Positions 1 through 6,613 of a DNA stretch of 11,936 nt are shown in pieces (positions within the stretch are counted from its first letter, which is position 1; every line of letters begins with the position of its first letter). Below the pieces are notes generated by a model that saw only the letters and a list, made by a program, of their open reading frames with translations, searched no databases and was not told the origin of the DNA. Location of the stretch: contig CAAENO010000104.1 in assembly GCA_900757385.1 (NCBI GenBank), positions 1-11,936 on the forward strand, written 5' to 3'. The position numbers were made by a program, and so were the translations under genes. Origin of the DNA: an uncultured Collinsella sp. (GTDB taxonomy: Bacteria; Actinomycetota; Coriobacteriia; Coriobacteriales; Coriobacteriaceae).

Positions 1-154
1 ATATCATCCCGTGCTCAAACATTCTCGCTTTGCTGCGAAACTGCGCGCGGGACGATATGTGGGCGCTCAGCACCGGGGACTGCGTTGTTCTGGCTCGGTT
101 CGCCCGGGTGCCGTCGGGCCAGGGATGGGCGTCTTCGCTGATAGGTGCTTTGCT
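1..154. other. Unassigned left edge upstream of a terminator
   Basis: I cannot assign a gene here. On the + strand, one frame open from the window edge stops at 139-141, 13 bases before a terminator hairpin. It could be the last 46 codons of an upstream gene, but its translation is rich in Cys, Arg and Gly and matches no C-terminus I recognise. The other two + frames run on through the hairpin to 238 and 263, which argues against them. The stretch may equally be the 3' untranslated end of a gene outside the window. Confidence 0.3.
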
Positions 155-193
155 GAAAGAGCTGCTTTTATTGCGGCTCTTTCTTTGGTTTTG
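155..193 (+). terminator. Rho-independent terminator upstream of fmt
   Basis: An 11-bp stem pairs 155-165 with 173-183 (one G-T pair) around a 7-base loop. It is followed by a T-rich run, TTTGGTTTTG. It should end transcription arriving from a + strand gene left of the window. This implies that fmt-rsmB starts from its own promoter between about 184 and 280. I found no convincing -35/-10 pair in that AT-richer gap. Confidence 0.65.
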
Positions 194-297
194 GGTATAT
201 TTGTTCTTGTTGAAATGTTATTGCGGATGGGCTGGTGACTTGGCTTTCCGCTGTTCTTTGTAGCCGTCTCGGCTTTGGTTGAGAGGAGACGTTCTTT

Positions 298-1218
298 ATG
301 CGTATTGTGTTTATGGGTACGCCTGATTTTGCTGTGCCCTCGCTGGCTTCGCTTGTCGAGGCTGGAAACGAGATTGCGCTTGTTGTTACTCGTCCTGATG
401 CTGTTCGTGGGCGTGGTAAGAAGCTGGAGCCGTCTCCTGTTAAGGCTAAGGCGCTCGAGCTTGGTCTGCCTGTTGTTGAGGCTAATCGTATGACGCCTGA
501 GGTTGTTGAGGTGCTCCAGGCTGCCCAGGCTGACATTTTCTGTGTGGCTGCTTATGGCTGCATTTTGCCTGATGACGTGCTGCATATGGCACCGCTCGGC
601 ATTGTGAATGTTCATGCTTCCTTGCTGCCTCGTTGGCGTGGCGCCGCTCCTATTCAGCGTGCCATTCTTGCTGGTGATGAGGTTGCTGGCGTTTCCATTA
701 TGCGCATTGGGCATGGCGTGGATACCGGCGCTTATTGTGCTCAGACTTCCACGTCAGTTGCCGGTAAGCATGCTGAGGCGCTGACCATGGAGCTTGGTGA
801 GCTTGGCGGCAAACTGCTGGCTGATACGCTTCCTTCTCTTGCCGATGGCACTGCCGTGTGGACAGAACAGGATGAGTCGCTTGTCACTCATGCTGCCAAG
901 ATTTCTAAGCGGGAGATGCGCCTAGATCCGCAGATGGCGGCGCTTGATTGCGTGCGTCATGTGCTGGCCTCTTCCGACACCGCTCCCGCTCGTTGCGTGA
1001 TTGCCGGCAAGACCGTGCGCGTGCTCGATGCTGCGCCGGCTGATGTGTCGCTTGGTGAGGGTCAGGTTCTCATTAGGGCCAAGCGTGTTTACCTTGGTCT
1101 TTCCGATAGCTCGGTTGAGTTGCTCGAGGTTAAGCCTGATGGCAAGCGTGTTATGGCCGCTTCTGCTTGGGCTGCTGGCCTGCAGGGTGCCGATCTTTCG
1201 TGGGGTGTTTTGTCATGA
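298..1218 (+). CDS. fmt: Methionyl-tRNA formyltransferase
   Basis: Transfers the formyl group of 10-formyl-THF to the amino group of Met-tRNAi, in the cytosol, to make the bacterial initiator tRNA. The 306-residue protein is close to the usual length of about 310. The N-terminal formyltransferase fold holds the start MRIVFMGTPDFAVPSL and the flexible tRNA-binding loop (residues 32-52). The motif NVHASLLPRWRGAAPIQ includes N104 and H106, and D142 lies in GHGVDTG; these match the catalytic Asn-His-Asp triad (N106, H108, D144 in E. coli). From about residue 205 the C-terminal tRNA-binding domain follows. The ATG has a clear ribosome-binding site, AGGAG, at 284-288, nine bases upstream. Its TGA overlaps the ATG of rsmB, as in many bacterial fmt-rsmB pairs. 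Codons end overwhelmingly in T, unlike the rest of the window. Confidence 0.97.
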   Translation: MRIVFMGTPDFAVPSLASLVEAGNEIALVVTRPDAVRGRGKKLEPSPVKAKALELGLPVVEANRMTPEVVEVLQAAQADIFCVAAYGCILPDDVLHMAPLGIVNVHASLLPRWRGAAPIQRAILAGDEVAGVSIMRIGHGVDTGAYCAQTSTSVAGKHAEALTMELGELGGKLLADTLPSLADGTAVWTEQDESLVTHAAKISKREMRLDPQMAALDCVRHVLASSDTAPARCVIAGKTVRVLDAAPADVSLGEGQVLIRAKRVYLGLSDSSVELLEVKPDGKRVMAASAWAAGLQGADLSWGVLS

Positions 1219-2615
1219 GCAAGCTGTCTCCCGCGCGCAAGCTTGCACTCGATGTGCTGATGGAGGCTGATCGTCGCGGTATGTACGCTCGCGATGTATT
1301 GTCTTCCCGTGCTTCCGCTAAGGCTATTGACCAGCGCAATTCCGCTTTTGCCGCGCGTTTGGCGCTCGGTGTTGCCGCCACGCAGGGCATTTTGGATGAG
1401 TTGCTCGATCAGTTTCTCGATAAGCCCAAAAAGGTTGCGCCGCGTGTTCGCATGGCGCTTCGTATCTCGGCCTTCGAGATGCTCTATCTGCATACGCCTG
1501 GCCGCGTTGCCGTAAGTCAGGGTGTTGAGCTGGTTCGCTGCGGGGCTAAGTCTGCCGCTGGCTTGGCCAATGCTGTACTGCATAAGGTTGCGGACAACGT
1601 CGATGATTTTGCCGCCGCGGTGGATGCCGATGAGTCCGAGCGCCGTTTGGTTCGTCTGTCGCGCCTGATGGGTCTACCTCGCTGGCTATGCGCTCGCATT
1701 ATGGCGTCGTTTGACACTCCAGAGGGCGCGCTTAACTTTGCCGGCAATCTGGCCCCCGCACCGCTGGCCCTGCATGAGAATGCCTTTGCGACTAAGCCCG
1801 ATCCGTATATCTCGCAGTTCGTCGCGCCTGTCTTCCCGGGCTGCCGTGCCCCGGTTGATGCCCAGGTTACCGTTGCTTCGGGTGTGTTTGAGCGTGCTGC
1901 CGCGGTGGCCTCTGATCTCAACGCGCAACTTATCGCCACAGCTGCCACGCGCCCTGGTTGCTGCCTTGAGATTGGTGCCGGCCGTGGCACCAAGACCTAT
2001 GTGATGATGTGCCAGGCCAAGCGTGCGGGCTATGAGCGTCAGCATACGGCGCTCGATTTGCATGATCGCAAGTGCGACCAGAATCTCGCTCGCCTGCATA
2101 AGGCCGGTATTCAGGGCGTTCGTACGGTTTCGGGTGATGCTTGCGAGCTTGATGAAGTACTGACGTCGTTTGATGCCATGCTTGGCGAGCCGGTTAAGTT
2201 CGATACGGTCTTTATCGATGCGCCGTGCTCTGGCACCGGAACCATGCGTCGTCATCCCGAGATCCCGTGGCGCCTGACCGAAAAGGATGTGACGGTTGAG
2301 CTGCCCAAGCTGCAGCTTACGATGCTCAAGGAAGCCGCTGCGCGCGTGGCTGCCGGCGGCGAGCTCATCTATGCCACCTGCTCGGTCTTTGAAGAGGAGA
2401 ACGCGCAGGTCGTGGATGCCTTCCTGGCTTCTCCCGAGGGCGCCGGCTTTACCGTGGCGCCGCTCTCTGAAGCGCAGATTCTGCAACTCCCCGAGTTCGA
2501 TCAGGCCAAGAAGCTCGTATCCGTACGCCAAAACGACCGAGGCCTCTTCCAAAGCGTGCCGGTAAACGCCGACTCCTACGACGGCCACTTCTGCGCCCGC
2601 CTGATCCACAACTAA
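1215..2615 (+). CDS. rsmB: 16S rRNA (cytosine-5-)-methyltransferase RsmB (Sun family)
   Basis: Predicted to methylate C5 of cytosine 967 (E. coli numbering) of 16S rRNA, using S-adenosylmethionine. I start it at the ATG in the ATGA overlap with fmt. An in-frame ATG at 1167 lies inside fmt and adds 16 residues unlike the family. The result is 466 residues (E. coli RsmB has 429). Residues 1-140 form the NusB-like RNA-binding domain, starting ARKLALDVL. The methyltransferase domain follows, with a SAM-binding glycine loop at 251-260, D281 as likely ribose-binding acid, motif IV DAPCSGTG with Cys338, and motif VI YATCSVFEEEN with nucleophile Cys389. The C-terminal end RQNDRGLFQSVP...DGHFCARL is typical. 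Motif I reads LEIGAGRGTKT rather than the common DxCAAPGGKT, so the SAM loop is atypical. Translation is coupled to fmt. Codon endings move from T to C along the gene. Confidence 0.95.
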   Translation: MSKLSPARKLALDVLMEADRRGMYARDVLSSRASAKAIDQRNSAFAARLALGVAATQGILDELLDQFLDKPKKVAPRVRMALRISAFEMLYLHTPGRVAVSQGVELVRCGAKSAAGLANAVLHKVADNVDDFAAAVDADESERRLVRLSRLMGLPRWLCARIMASFDTPEGALNFAGNLAPAPLALHENAFATKPDPYISQFVAPVFPGCRAPVDAQVTVASGVFERAAAVASDLNAQLIATAATRPGCCLEIGAGRGTKTYVMMCQAKRAGYERQHTALDLHDRKCDQNLARLHKAGIQGVRTVSGDACELDEVLTSFDAMLGEPVKFDTVFIDAPCSGTGTMRRHPEIPWRLTEKDVTVELPKLQLTMLKEAAARVAAGGELIYATCSVFEEENAQVVDAFLASPEGAGFTVAPLSEAQILQLPEFDQAKKLVSVRQNDRGLFQSVPVNADSYDGHFCARLIHN

Positions 2616-2626
2616 CTACTAATTTA

Positions 2627-2683
2627 CGGTGAAATAGGGATTGAATAGCGGCTTCTACCTGCCAAACTGTCCTTATTTCACTG
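2627..2683. repeat. Imperfect inverted repeat after rsmB
   Basis: The arms 2627-2639 and 2670-2683 pair over 13 positions, with two G-T pairs and one bulged T at 2673. The core is GTGAAATA against TATTTCAC. About 30 bases lie between the arms, including a smaller GGC/GCC stem. It lies 11 bases after the rsmB stop. There is no T-run after it, so it is not a standard terminator. It may be an mRNA 3'-end structure or a protein-binding site. Confidence 0.35.
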
Positions 2684-2732
2684 CAATTCATAAGGAAACC
2701 TGGCCTGATAATTAGCTACCCATAGCGCAAAG

Positions 2733-2770
2733 AATCAGCCCCGCGATCGGTGCCGGTCGCGGGGCTGATT
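2733..2770. terminator. Hairpin between convergent rsmB and fmdB-like gene
   Basis: A perfect 14-bp stem joins 2733-2746 (AATCAGCCCCGCGA) to 2757-2770 with a 10-base loop. It starts five bases beyond the stop of the - strand zinc-ribbon gene and lies about 117 bases beyond the rsmB stop. Tails are weak on both sides (GGTTTCT on +, CTTTGCG on -). The position between convergent genes suggests a shared bidirectional terminator. Confidence 0.7.
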
Positions 2771-2775
2771 GGTTT

Positions 2776-3012
2776 CTAGTGGCTGTGTGGGCAGTTGGCG
2801 CAGCAGCCGTTGGTGGCGCTGGTGCTGGAGCCGCCGCTTCGCTGGTCGGTGTTGTAGAAGCCGCTGCCCTCAAACTTGATGCCGCTAGCCGAGAACGTCT
2901 TGGCCGCCGGGGCACCGCAGCTCGGGCACACGACCTCTGGAGTCTCGGACATGGGATGCTCAACCTCAAACACGTTGCCGCAGCTCGAGCACTTGTAATC
3001 GTAGCGCGCCAT
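2776..3012 (-). CDS. Small zinc-ribbon protein, FmdB family
   Basis: A 78-residue cytosolic protein. It opens MARYDYKCSSCGNVFEVEHPM, the standard start of the FmdB/CxxC-CxxC family, annotated as putative regulators after Methylophilus FmdB. Two Cys pairs, C8/C11 and C29/C32, would form one zinc ribbon. A Gly/Phe/Ser/Thr-rich linker (about 44-68) follows. The end carries C70, C71, C74, H76 and H78, which could hold a second metal; such Cys/His ends occur in some family members. The molecular role of the family is not established, so I give no gene symbol. The ATG is preceded by AAGGAAG, a fair ribosome-binding site, about six bases away. The gene stands alone, convergent with rsmB and downstream of the GH13-GH77 gene, from which a hairpin separates it. 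Confidence 0.88.
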   Translation of the reverse strand: MARYDYKCSSCGNVFEVEHPMSETPEVVCPSCGAPAAKTFSASGIKFEGSGFYNTDQRSGGSSTSATNGCCANCPHSH

Positions 3013-3034
3013 AATACTTCCTTTTCAGCACAAA

Positions 3035-3056
3035 GCGGGCAGATTACTCTGCCCGC
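3035..3056 (-). terminator. Hairpin between GH13-GH77 gene and fmdB-like gene
   Basis: A perfect 9-bp stem (GCGGGCAGA, 3035-3043, with 3048-3056) has a 4-base loop. In the - strand transcript it lies about 45 bases after the stop of the GH13-GH77 gene and is followed by TTTGTG, a short U-run. It also lies only 23 bases upstream of the fmdB-like ATG, just ahead of its ribosome-binding site. It may therefore be a leaky terminator, with the small gene expressed by read-through. Confidence 0.5.
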
Positions 3057-3100
3057 AAAAATTCAAACGTCTGTAACTGTACCCTATATCGGGCGTTTTA

Positions 3101-6100
3101 TCACGCTTCGCCCCAGAATCTATGCGTGTTGCGCAGGAGCTGTGCGGTTTTGCCCTCAGCGGCCGCAACGTCGGCCTCGTCAGCCTGCCAGGTCCAGTTG
3201 CCCGTGGCCACGCCCGGTACGTTCATGCGCGCGTCGTCGCTCAGCCCCAGGACATCCTGCAGCGGCATCATCACCAGGGGAGCGTCGCTTGCCAGCGCGT
3301 CGCTCATCAGCTTGGCTGCCACCTCAACACCGCTCGGCTCGTCGCCGCCCGCAAAGGAACGCGTGCTCCAACCGGCCAATGTCGACGTATCGTGCGTCGA
3401 GGTGTACAGGATCTTGCCCGGCGTGGGGTGCACGCCGTTGCGGACGTCGTGGTCGCTAAACTCCAGCACGTCCATGCCGGGAAAGCCGCAGGTCGAAGCC
3501 ATGGCGCGAACGCCGGGCGTCAGGTAGCCCAGGTCCTCGGCAATAAAGTTGAGCGGCCCCAACTCGTCATAGGCGGTCTGGAAAAGGTCCTTGCCCGGGC
3601 CTGCCAGCCAACGCCCGTCGGCGCAGGCCTTACCTGCGGGAATGCTAAAGTAGCTGTGGAAGCCCAGGAAGTGATCCAGGCGCACGCGGTCGTAGAGCGA
3701 GAACGCACGACGTAGGCGATCCATCCACCAGCGGTAGCCGTTCTGCTTCATGTGGTCCCAGCGGAACGTCGGGTTGCCCCACACCTGGCCCTCGGGCGCA
3801 AAGTTGTCGGGCGGCGCACCGGAGATCTCGATTGCCTTACCGGTATCGGACAGCCAGAAGTTCTCGGGTTCGCTCCACGCATCTGCCGAATCGTCGGACA
3901 CGTACATAGGAATATCGCCGATGACCTCGATGCCCTTCTTGTGCGCATAGTTCATAAGCTCGCACCAAGCCAGGTCAAAGCGGTACTGCATGTACGCCTG
4001 AAGCTCGGCCTCGTCGTGGAAGCGCTTGTCGTCAATCAAGTGCTCGTTGTAGCGCGCAACATCTGCCGGCCAATCGTGGCGCGATTCGCCCTCAAAGTAC
4101 TTTTTGACGGCCATATAGACGCAGTACTTCTCGAGCCAATCGGCATTGCGATGTTTAAACGCGGTGTACAGCGGATCGGCATCCTCGCCGCCGTGGGCCT
4201 TCCAGGTCTCAAAGTCGGCGGCTAGCTCCTTCTGGCTTTCGGGCAGCAGGTCGATATTGCCTGCAAAGGCCGAAGGACCGGCGTAAGGGGAGCGAAAGAA
4301 GTCCGTCGGGTTGACAGGCAGGACCTGCCAGTAGCGCATGCCCATAGCGGCCATATGGTCGATAAAACGACGCGTGGGCGCGCCGATCGTGCCGGGCTTA
4401 CCGTCGTCGGTCGGCACCGATGTGATATGGCACACAACGCCCGCACCGTAATCGAGCGGCTCCTGCAGACGCTGCTCGGCGTGGTGATAGATGATCGACG
4501 ATCCCAGCGGATACAGGTCGAGCGTGACGGTGCCATTGTGAATCTCGCACTCGTGACCGCTGATCACGTCACTCGCGCATTCATCGAGCGCCGGAATCGT
4601 CACGCGGTGCGAATTGCGCAGACTACGATTAATGATAACCGTCGCGGACTCGCCATCCTTGCCCGTGCGGTTGTATGCCAGCACCTCGTCGTTGAGCGCG
4701 AAGGCCTTGATCTCGCCGTCGATCATAAACGGTAGTGCGCGGCGTACGGCGGAGGCGTTTTTGACAATAGCCAGCGTGTCGAAGTCGTGCAGTTGGTCCT
4801 TGGTCGGCAGGGTGCGGCGGTTGCCCGGATCGGTTAGACCCTCCAGGCCGTACTCATCGCCATAGTAAATCGAAGGCACGCCCGGGAACGTCATCTGCAT
4901 GAGCGTTGCGAGCCAAAAACGGCTCTTGGCCAGGCCCATCGAGTTCTCGTCCAGACGCCATTTGCTGCGCTCGCACTCGGGCAGCTGCGACTCATCGGGG
5001 CCGCCGCCGAGCACCGAGATAATGCGCGGACGGTCGTGGCTCGAAAGCAGATTAAGTGCGCAGGACAGGGCCTCAAGGGGATAGTTCTCGCGCAGGGTTT
5101 CGATATCCTCGGCTGCCTGGTAGGCGTTCTTGTAGCCCATCAAAAAGCCGATGACCATGTCGCGGAAGGGGTAATCCATGGCAGAGTCCAGCTCGGAGCC
5201 CTGCAGGTAGCGGCGCAAATGGCCATAGCTGATCTTGTTGGAGGCGTCTTCCCAGACTTCGCCGAGCAACAGTGCGTCGGGCTTTTCGGCAAGTACGGCC
5301 TTCTTGATCTCGGCCAGGAAGTCGTCGGATAGCTCGTCAGCGACGTCCAGGCGCCAGCCATGAGCGCCGGCACGTAGCCATTTACGGATCACGCCGTCCT
5401 TGCCCAGGAGCCGCTCGCGTACCAGCTCAGAGCTCTCATTGATGGCGGGCATGTTGCCCACGCCCCACCAGCAGTCGTACGAGCCGTCCTCGTGGAAGGT
5501 AAACGCATCGCGCCACGGCGAATCCTCGCTCTGCCACGCGCCCACGCCGGGGTAGTTGCCGTAGCGGTTGAAATAGATCGAGTCATCGCCCGTATGGTTA
5601 AAGACGCCGTCCAGGATGATGGAGATGCCCAGCTTCTCGGCTGCCTGGCACAGCTCGGTAAAATCCTGCTCGGTGCCCAGGATCGGGTCGATCTTGGTGT
5701 AGTCGGCCGTGTCGTAGCGGTGGTTGCTCGCGGCTTCAAAGATGGGGTTAAGGTAGATGGCCGTAAAGCCCAGCTCGGCGATGCGGGGCAGGTCTTCCTG
5801 GATGCCTTTGAGCGAGCCGCCGTAGAAGTCCCAGGTCTTGATGGAGCCGTCCTCGGCGCGCTCGTACACGGGCGGCTCGTTCCAGTCCTCGACCATCCGG
5901 CGCTGGATTCCGTTACGCGGTTTTTCAACTTCGGCAAGCGTGCGTTCGCGCCAGTTTTCATCGCGGGCATAGCGGTCGGGAAAGATTTGGTAGACCATGC
6001 CGCGCTCGTACCACTCGGGACGAACTTCGCGGTGCTTGTAGACGGTAATCTGGAAGGACGGCACCTCGGCGTAGTCGTAGGTCACGCCCTCGCCGCCGGT

Positions 6101-6397
6101 GCGGCCCTGCGGTGCGCCCAGACGAACCTCGGGCTGGCCCTCGATATTGCAGATAAAGCTGTACCAGATAAGACAGGGCTCGGTGCACTCAAGCTCTACG
6201 GTAAATATGCCGTCGCCCTCGTGCGTCATGGGATACAGAGACTCACCGATCTCATCGACCCAGGTGCGCAGCGTAAGCGTTGCCTGGTTGGGATCGGCAT
6301 CCTCCAAAATCACCGAGAGTGCAACGGAAGTTCCAGTGGTCACAGCGCCAAACGGAGTGCGAAACTGCGGCAGACGGCTGTTGTGAATCAATCTCAT
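3101..6397 (-). CDS. GH13 alpha-glucanase fused to GH77 4-alpha-glucanotransferase
   Basis: A 1098-residue two-enzyme fusion, with no signal peptide, so presumably cytosolic. Residues 1-125 look like the N-terminal beta-sandwich of neopullulanase/cyclomaltodextrinase enzymes. Residues 130-640 are a GH13 alpha-amylase barrel: MVYQIFPDRY, region I DGVFNH (263-268), nucleophile D351 in GWRLD, acid/base E380 in LLGEVWE, and D455 in SSHD. Residues 648-1098 are a complete MalQ-type GH77 domain: RYWQVLPVNPTD, nucleophile D908 in VRLDHF, acid/base E954 in FIAEDLG, and D1003 in STHDTST. All six catalytic residues are present, so both halves should be active. Expected roles are hydrolysing alpha-1,4 (perhaps alpha-1,6) links and transferring glucan segments between maltodextrins. 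Similar GH13/GlgX-MalQ fusions are annotated in other gut bacteria. The start fits the family (IHNSRLPQFRTPFGAV), although the ribosome-binding site is weak. It lies downstream of the glg operon but has its own promoter region. I leave the symbol empty because malQ would describe only half. Confidence 0.93.
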   Translation of the reverse strand: MRLIHNSRLPQFRTPFGAVTTGTSVALSVILEDADPNQATLTLRTWVDEIGESLYPMTHEGDGIFTVELECTEPCLIWYSFICNIEGQPEVRLGAPQGRTGGEGVTYDYAEVPSFQITVYKHREVRPEWYERGMVYQIFPDRYARDENWRERTLAEVEKPRNGIQRRMVEDWNEPPVYERAEDGSIKTWDFYGGSLKGIQEDLPRIAELGFTAIYLNPIFEAASNHRYDTADYTKIDPILGTEQDFTELCQAAEKLGISIILDGVFNHTGDDSIYFNRYGNYPGVGAWQSEDSPWRDAFTFHEDGSYDCWWGVGNMPAINESSELVRERLLGKDGVIRKWLRAGAHGWRLDVADELSDDFLAEIKKAVLAEKPDALLLGEVWEDASNKISYGHLRRYLQGSELDSAMDYPFRDMVIGFLMGYKNAYQAAEDIETLRENYPLEALSCALNLLSSHDRPRIISVLGGGPDESQLPECERSKWRLDENSMGLAKSRFWLATLMQMTFPGVPSIYYGDEYGLEGLTDPGNRRTLPTKDQLHDFDTLAIVKNASAVRRALPFMIDGEIKAFALNDEVLAYNRTGKDGESATVIINRSLRNSHRVTIPALDECASDVISGHECEIHNGTVTLDLYPLGSSIIYHHAEQRLQEPLDYGAGVVCHITSVPTDDGKPGTIGAPTRRFIDHMAAMGMRYWQVLPVNPTDFFRSPYAGPSAFAGNIDLLPESQKELAADFETWKAHGGEDADPLYTAFKHRNADWLEKYCVYMAVKKYFEGESRHDWPADVARYNEHLIDDKRFHDEAELQAYMQYRFDLAWCELMNYAHKKGIEVIGDIPMYVSDDSADAWSEPENFWLSDTGKAIEISGAPPDNFAPEGQVWGNPTFRWDHMKQNGYRWWMDRLRRAFSLYDRVRLDHFLGFHSYFSIPAGKACADGRWLAGPGKDLFQTAYDELGPLNFIAEDLGYLTPGVRAMASTCGFPGMDVLEFSDHDVRNGVHPTPGKILYTSTHDTSTLAGWSTRSFAGGDEPSGVEVAAKLMSDALASDAPLVMMPLQDVLGLSDDARMNVPGVATGNWTWQADEADVAAAEGKTAQLLRNTHRFWGEA

Positions 6398-6420
6398 AGT
6401 ACGGTCCAGTTCTATACAAT

Positions 6421-6438
6421 CATGGCCAGCGGGCCATG
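6421..6438. repeat. Perfect palindrome in the leader of the GH13-GH77 gene
   Basis: CATGGCC (6421-6427) and GGCCATG (6432-6438) form a perfect 7-bp inverted repeat with a 4-base gap. It lies between the candidate promoter and the ATG, 24 bases upstream of the start. It could be a repressor operator or a hairpin in the mRNA leader. LacI-family maltose regulators often bind such palindromes near amylase genes, but the regulator here is unknown. Confidence 0.4.
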
Positions 6439-6452
6439 GGCTTAACGCACAG

Positions 6453-6487
6453 TACTTAAGTATATCGTTGCACTTTAGTTGTATAAA
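6453..6487 (-). promoter_or_regulatory. Candidate promoter of the GH13-GH77 gene, with palindrome at -10
   Basis: On the - strand, TTTATA (6487-6482) and TATACT (6464-6459) are spaced by exactly 17 bases. They match a vegetative sigma factor at 4/6 and 5/6 positions. The predicted transcript starts near 6452, giving a leader of about 55 bases. A perfect 10-base palindrome TACTTAAGTA (6453-6462) overlaps the -10 element and the likely start, a usual place for a repressor. An alternative -10, TATAGA (6413-6408), only 13 bases from the ATG, would give an almost leaderless mRNA. Confidence 0.4.
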
Positions 6488-6546
6488 CTACAGCCGCTCA
6501 TTATCGGCGAACGGTTGTCCTAGAAAATCGTTTTACCGCTACCTAC

Positions 6547-6577
6547 AGAGAAAGGGCGCCCGGTTGGAGCGCCCCTT
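6547..6577 (-). terminator. Terminator at the end of the glg operon
   Basis: On the - strand a GC-rich stem (6 bp, GGGCGC/GCGCCC, 6554-6559 with 6569-6574, extended by two A-T pairs past one bulge) with a 9-base loop is followed by TTTCTCT. It begins about 37 bases after the glgA stop. It separates the glg operon from the GH13-GH77 gene on the same strand. The rest of 6398-6613 holds that gene's promoter region and no coding sequence that I can support. Confidence 0.7.
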
Positions 6578-6613
6578 GCTTAGGGTTTGATGAGGTTTTG
6601 GATCGTCTGTGGG

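Noticed and set aside
67..714. A 215-codon - strand open frame across the left edge and the start of fmt
   Set aside because: It runs opposite fmt, which is unmistakable, and its translation has no domain I recognise.
1167..1214. Upstream ATG that would lengthen RsmB by 16 residues
   Set aside because: It lies deep inside fmt. The ATG at 1215 gives the standard ATGA overlap and the family's usual N-terminus.
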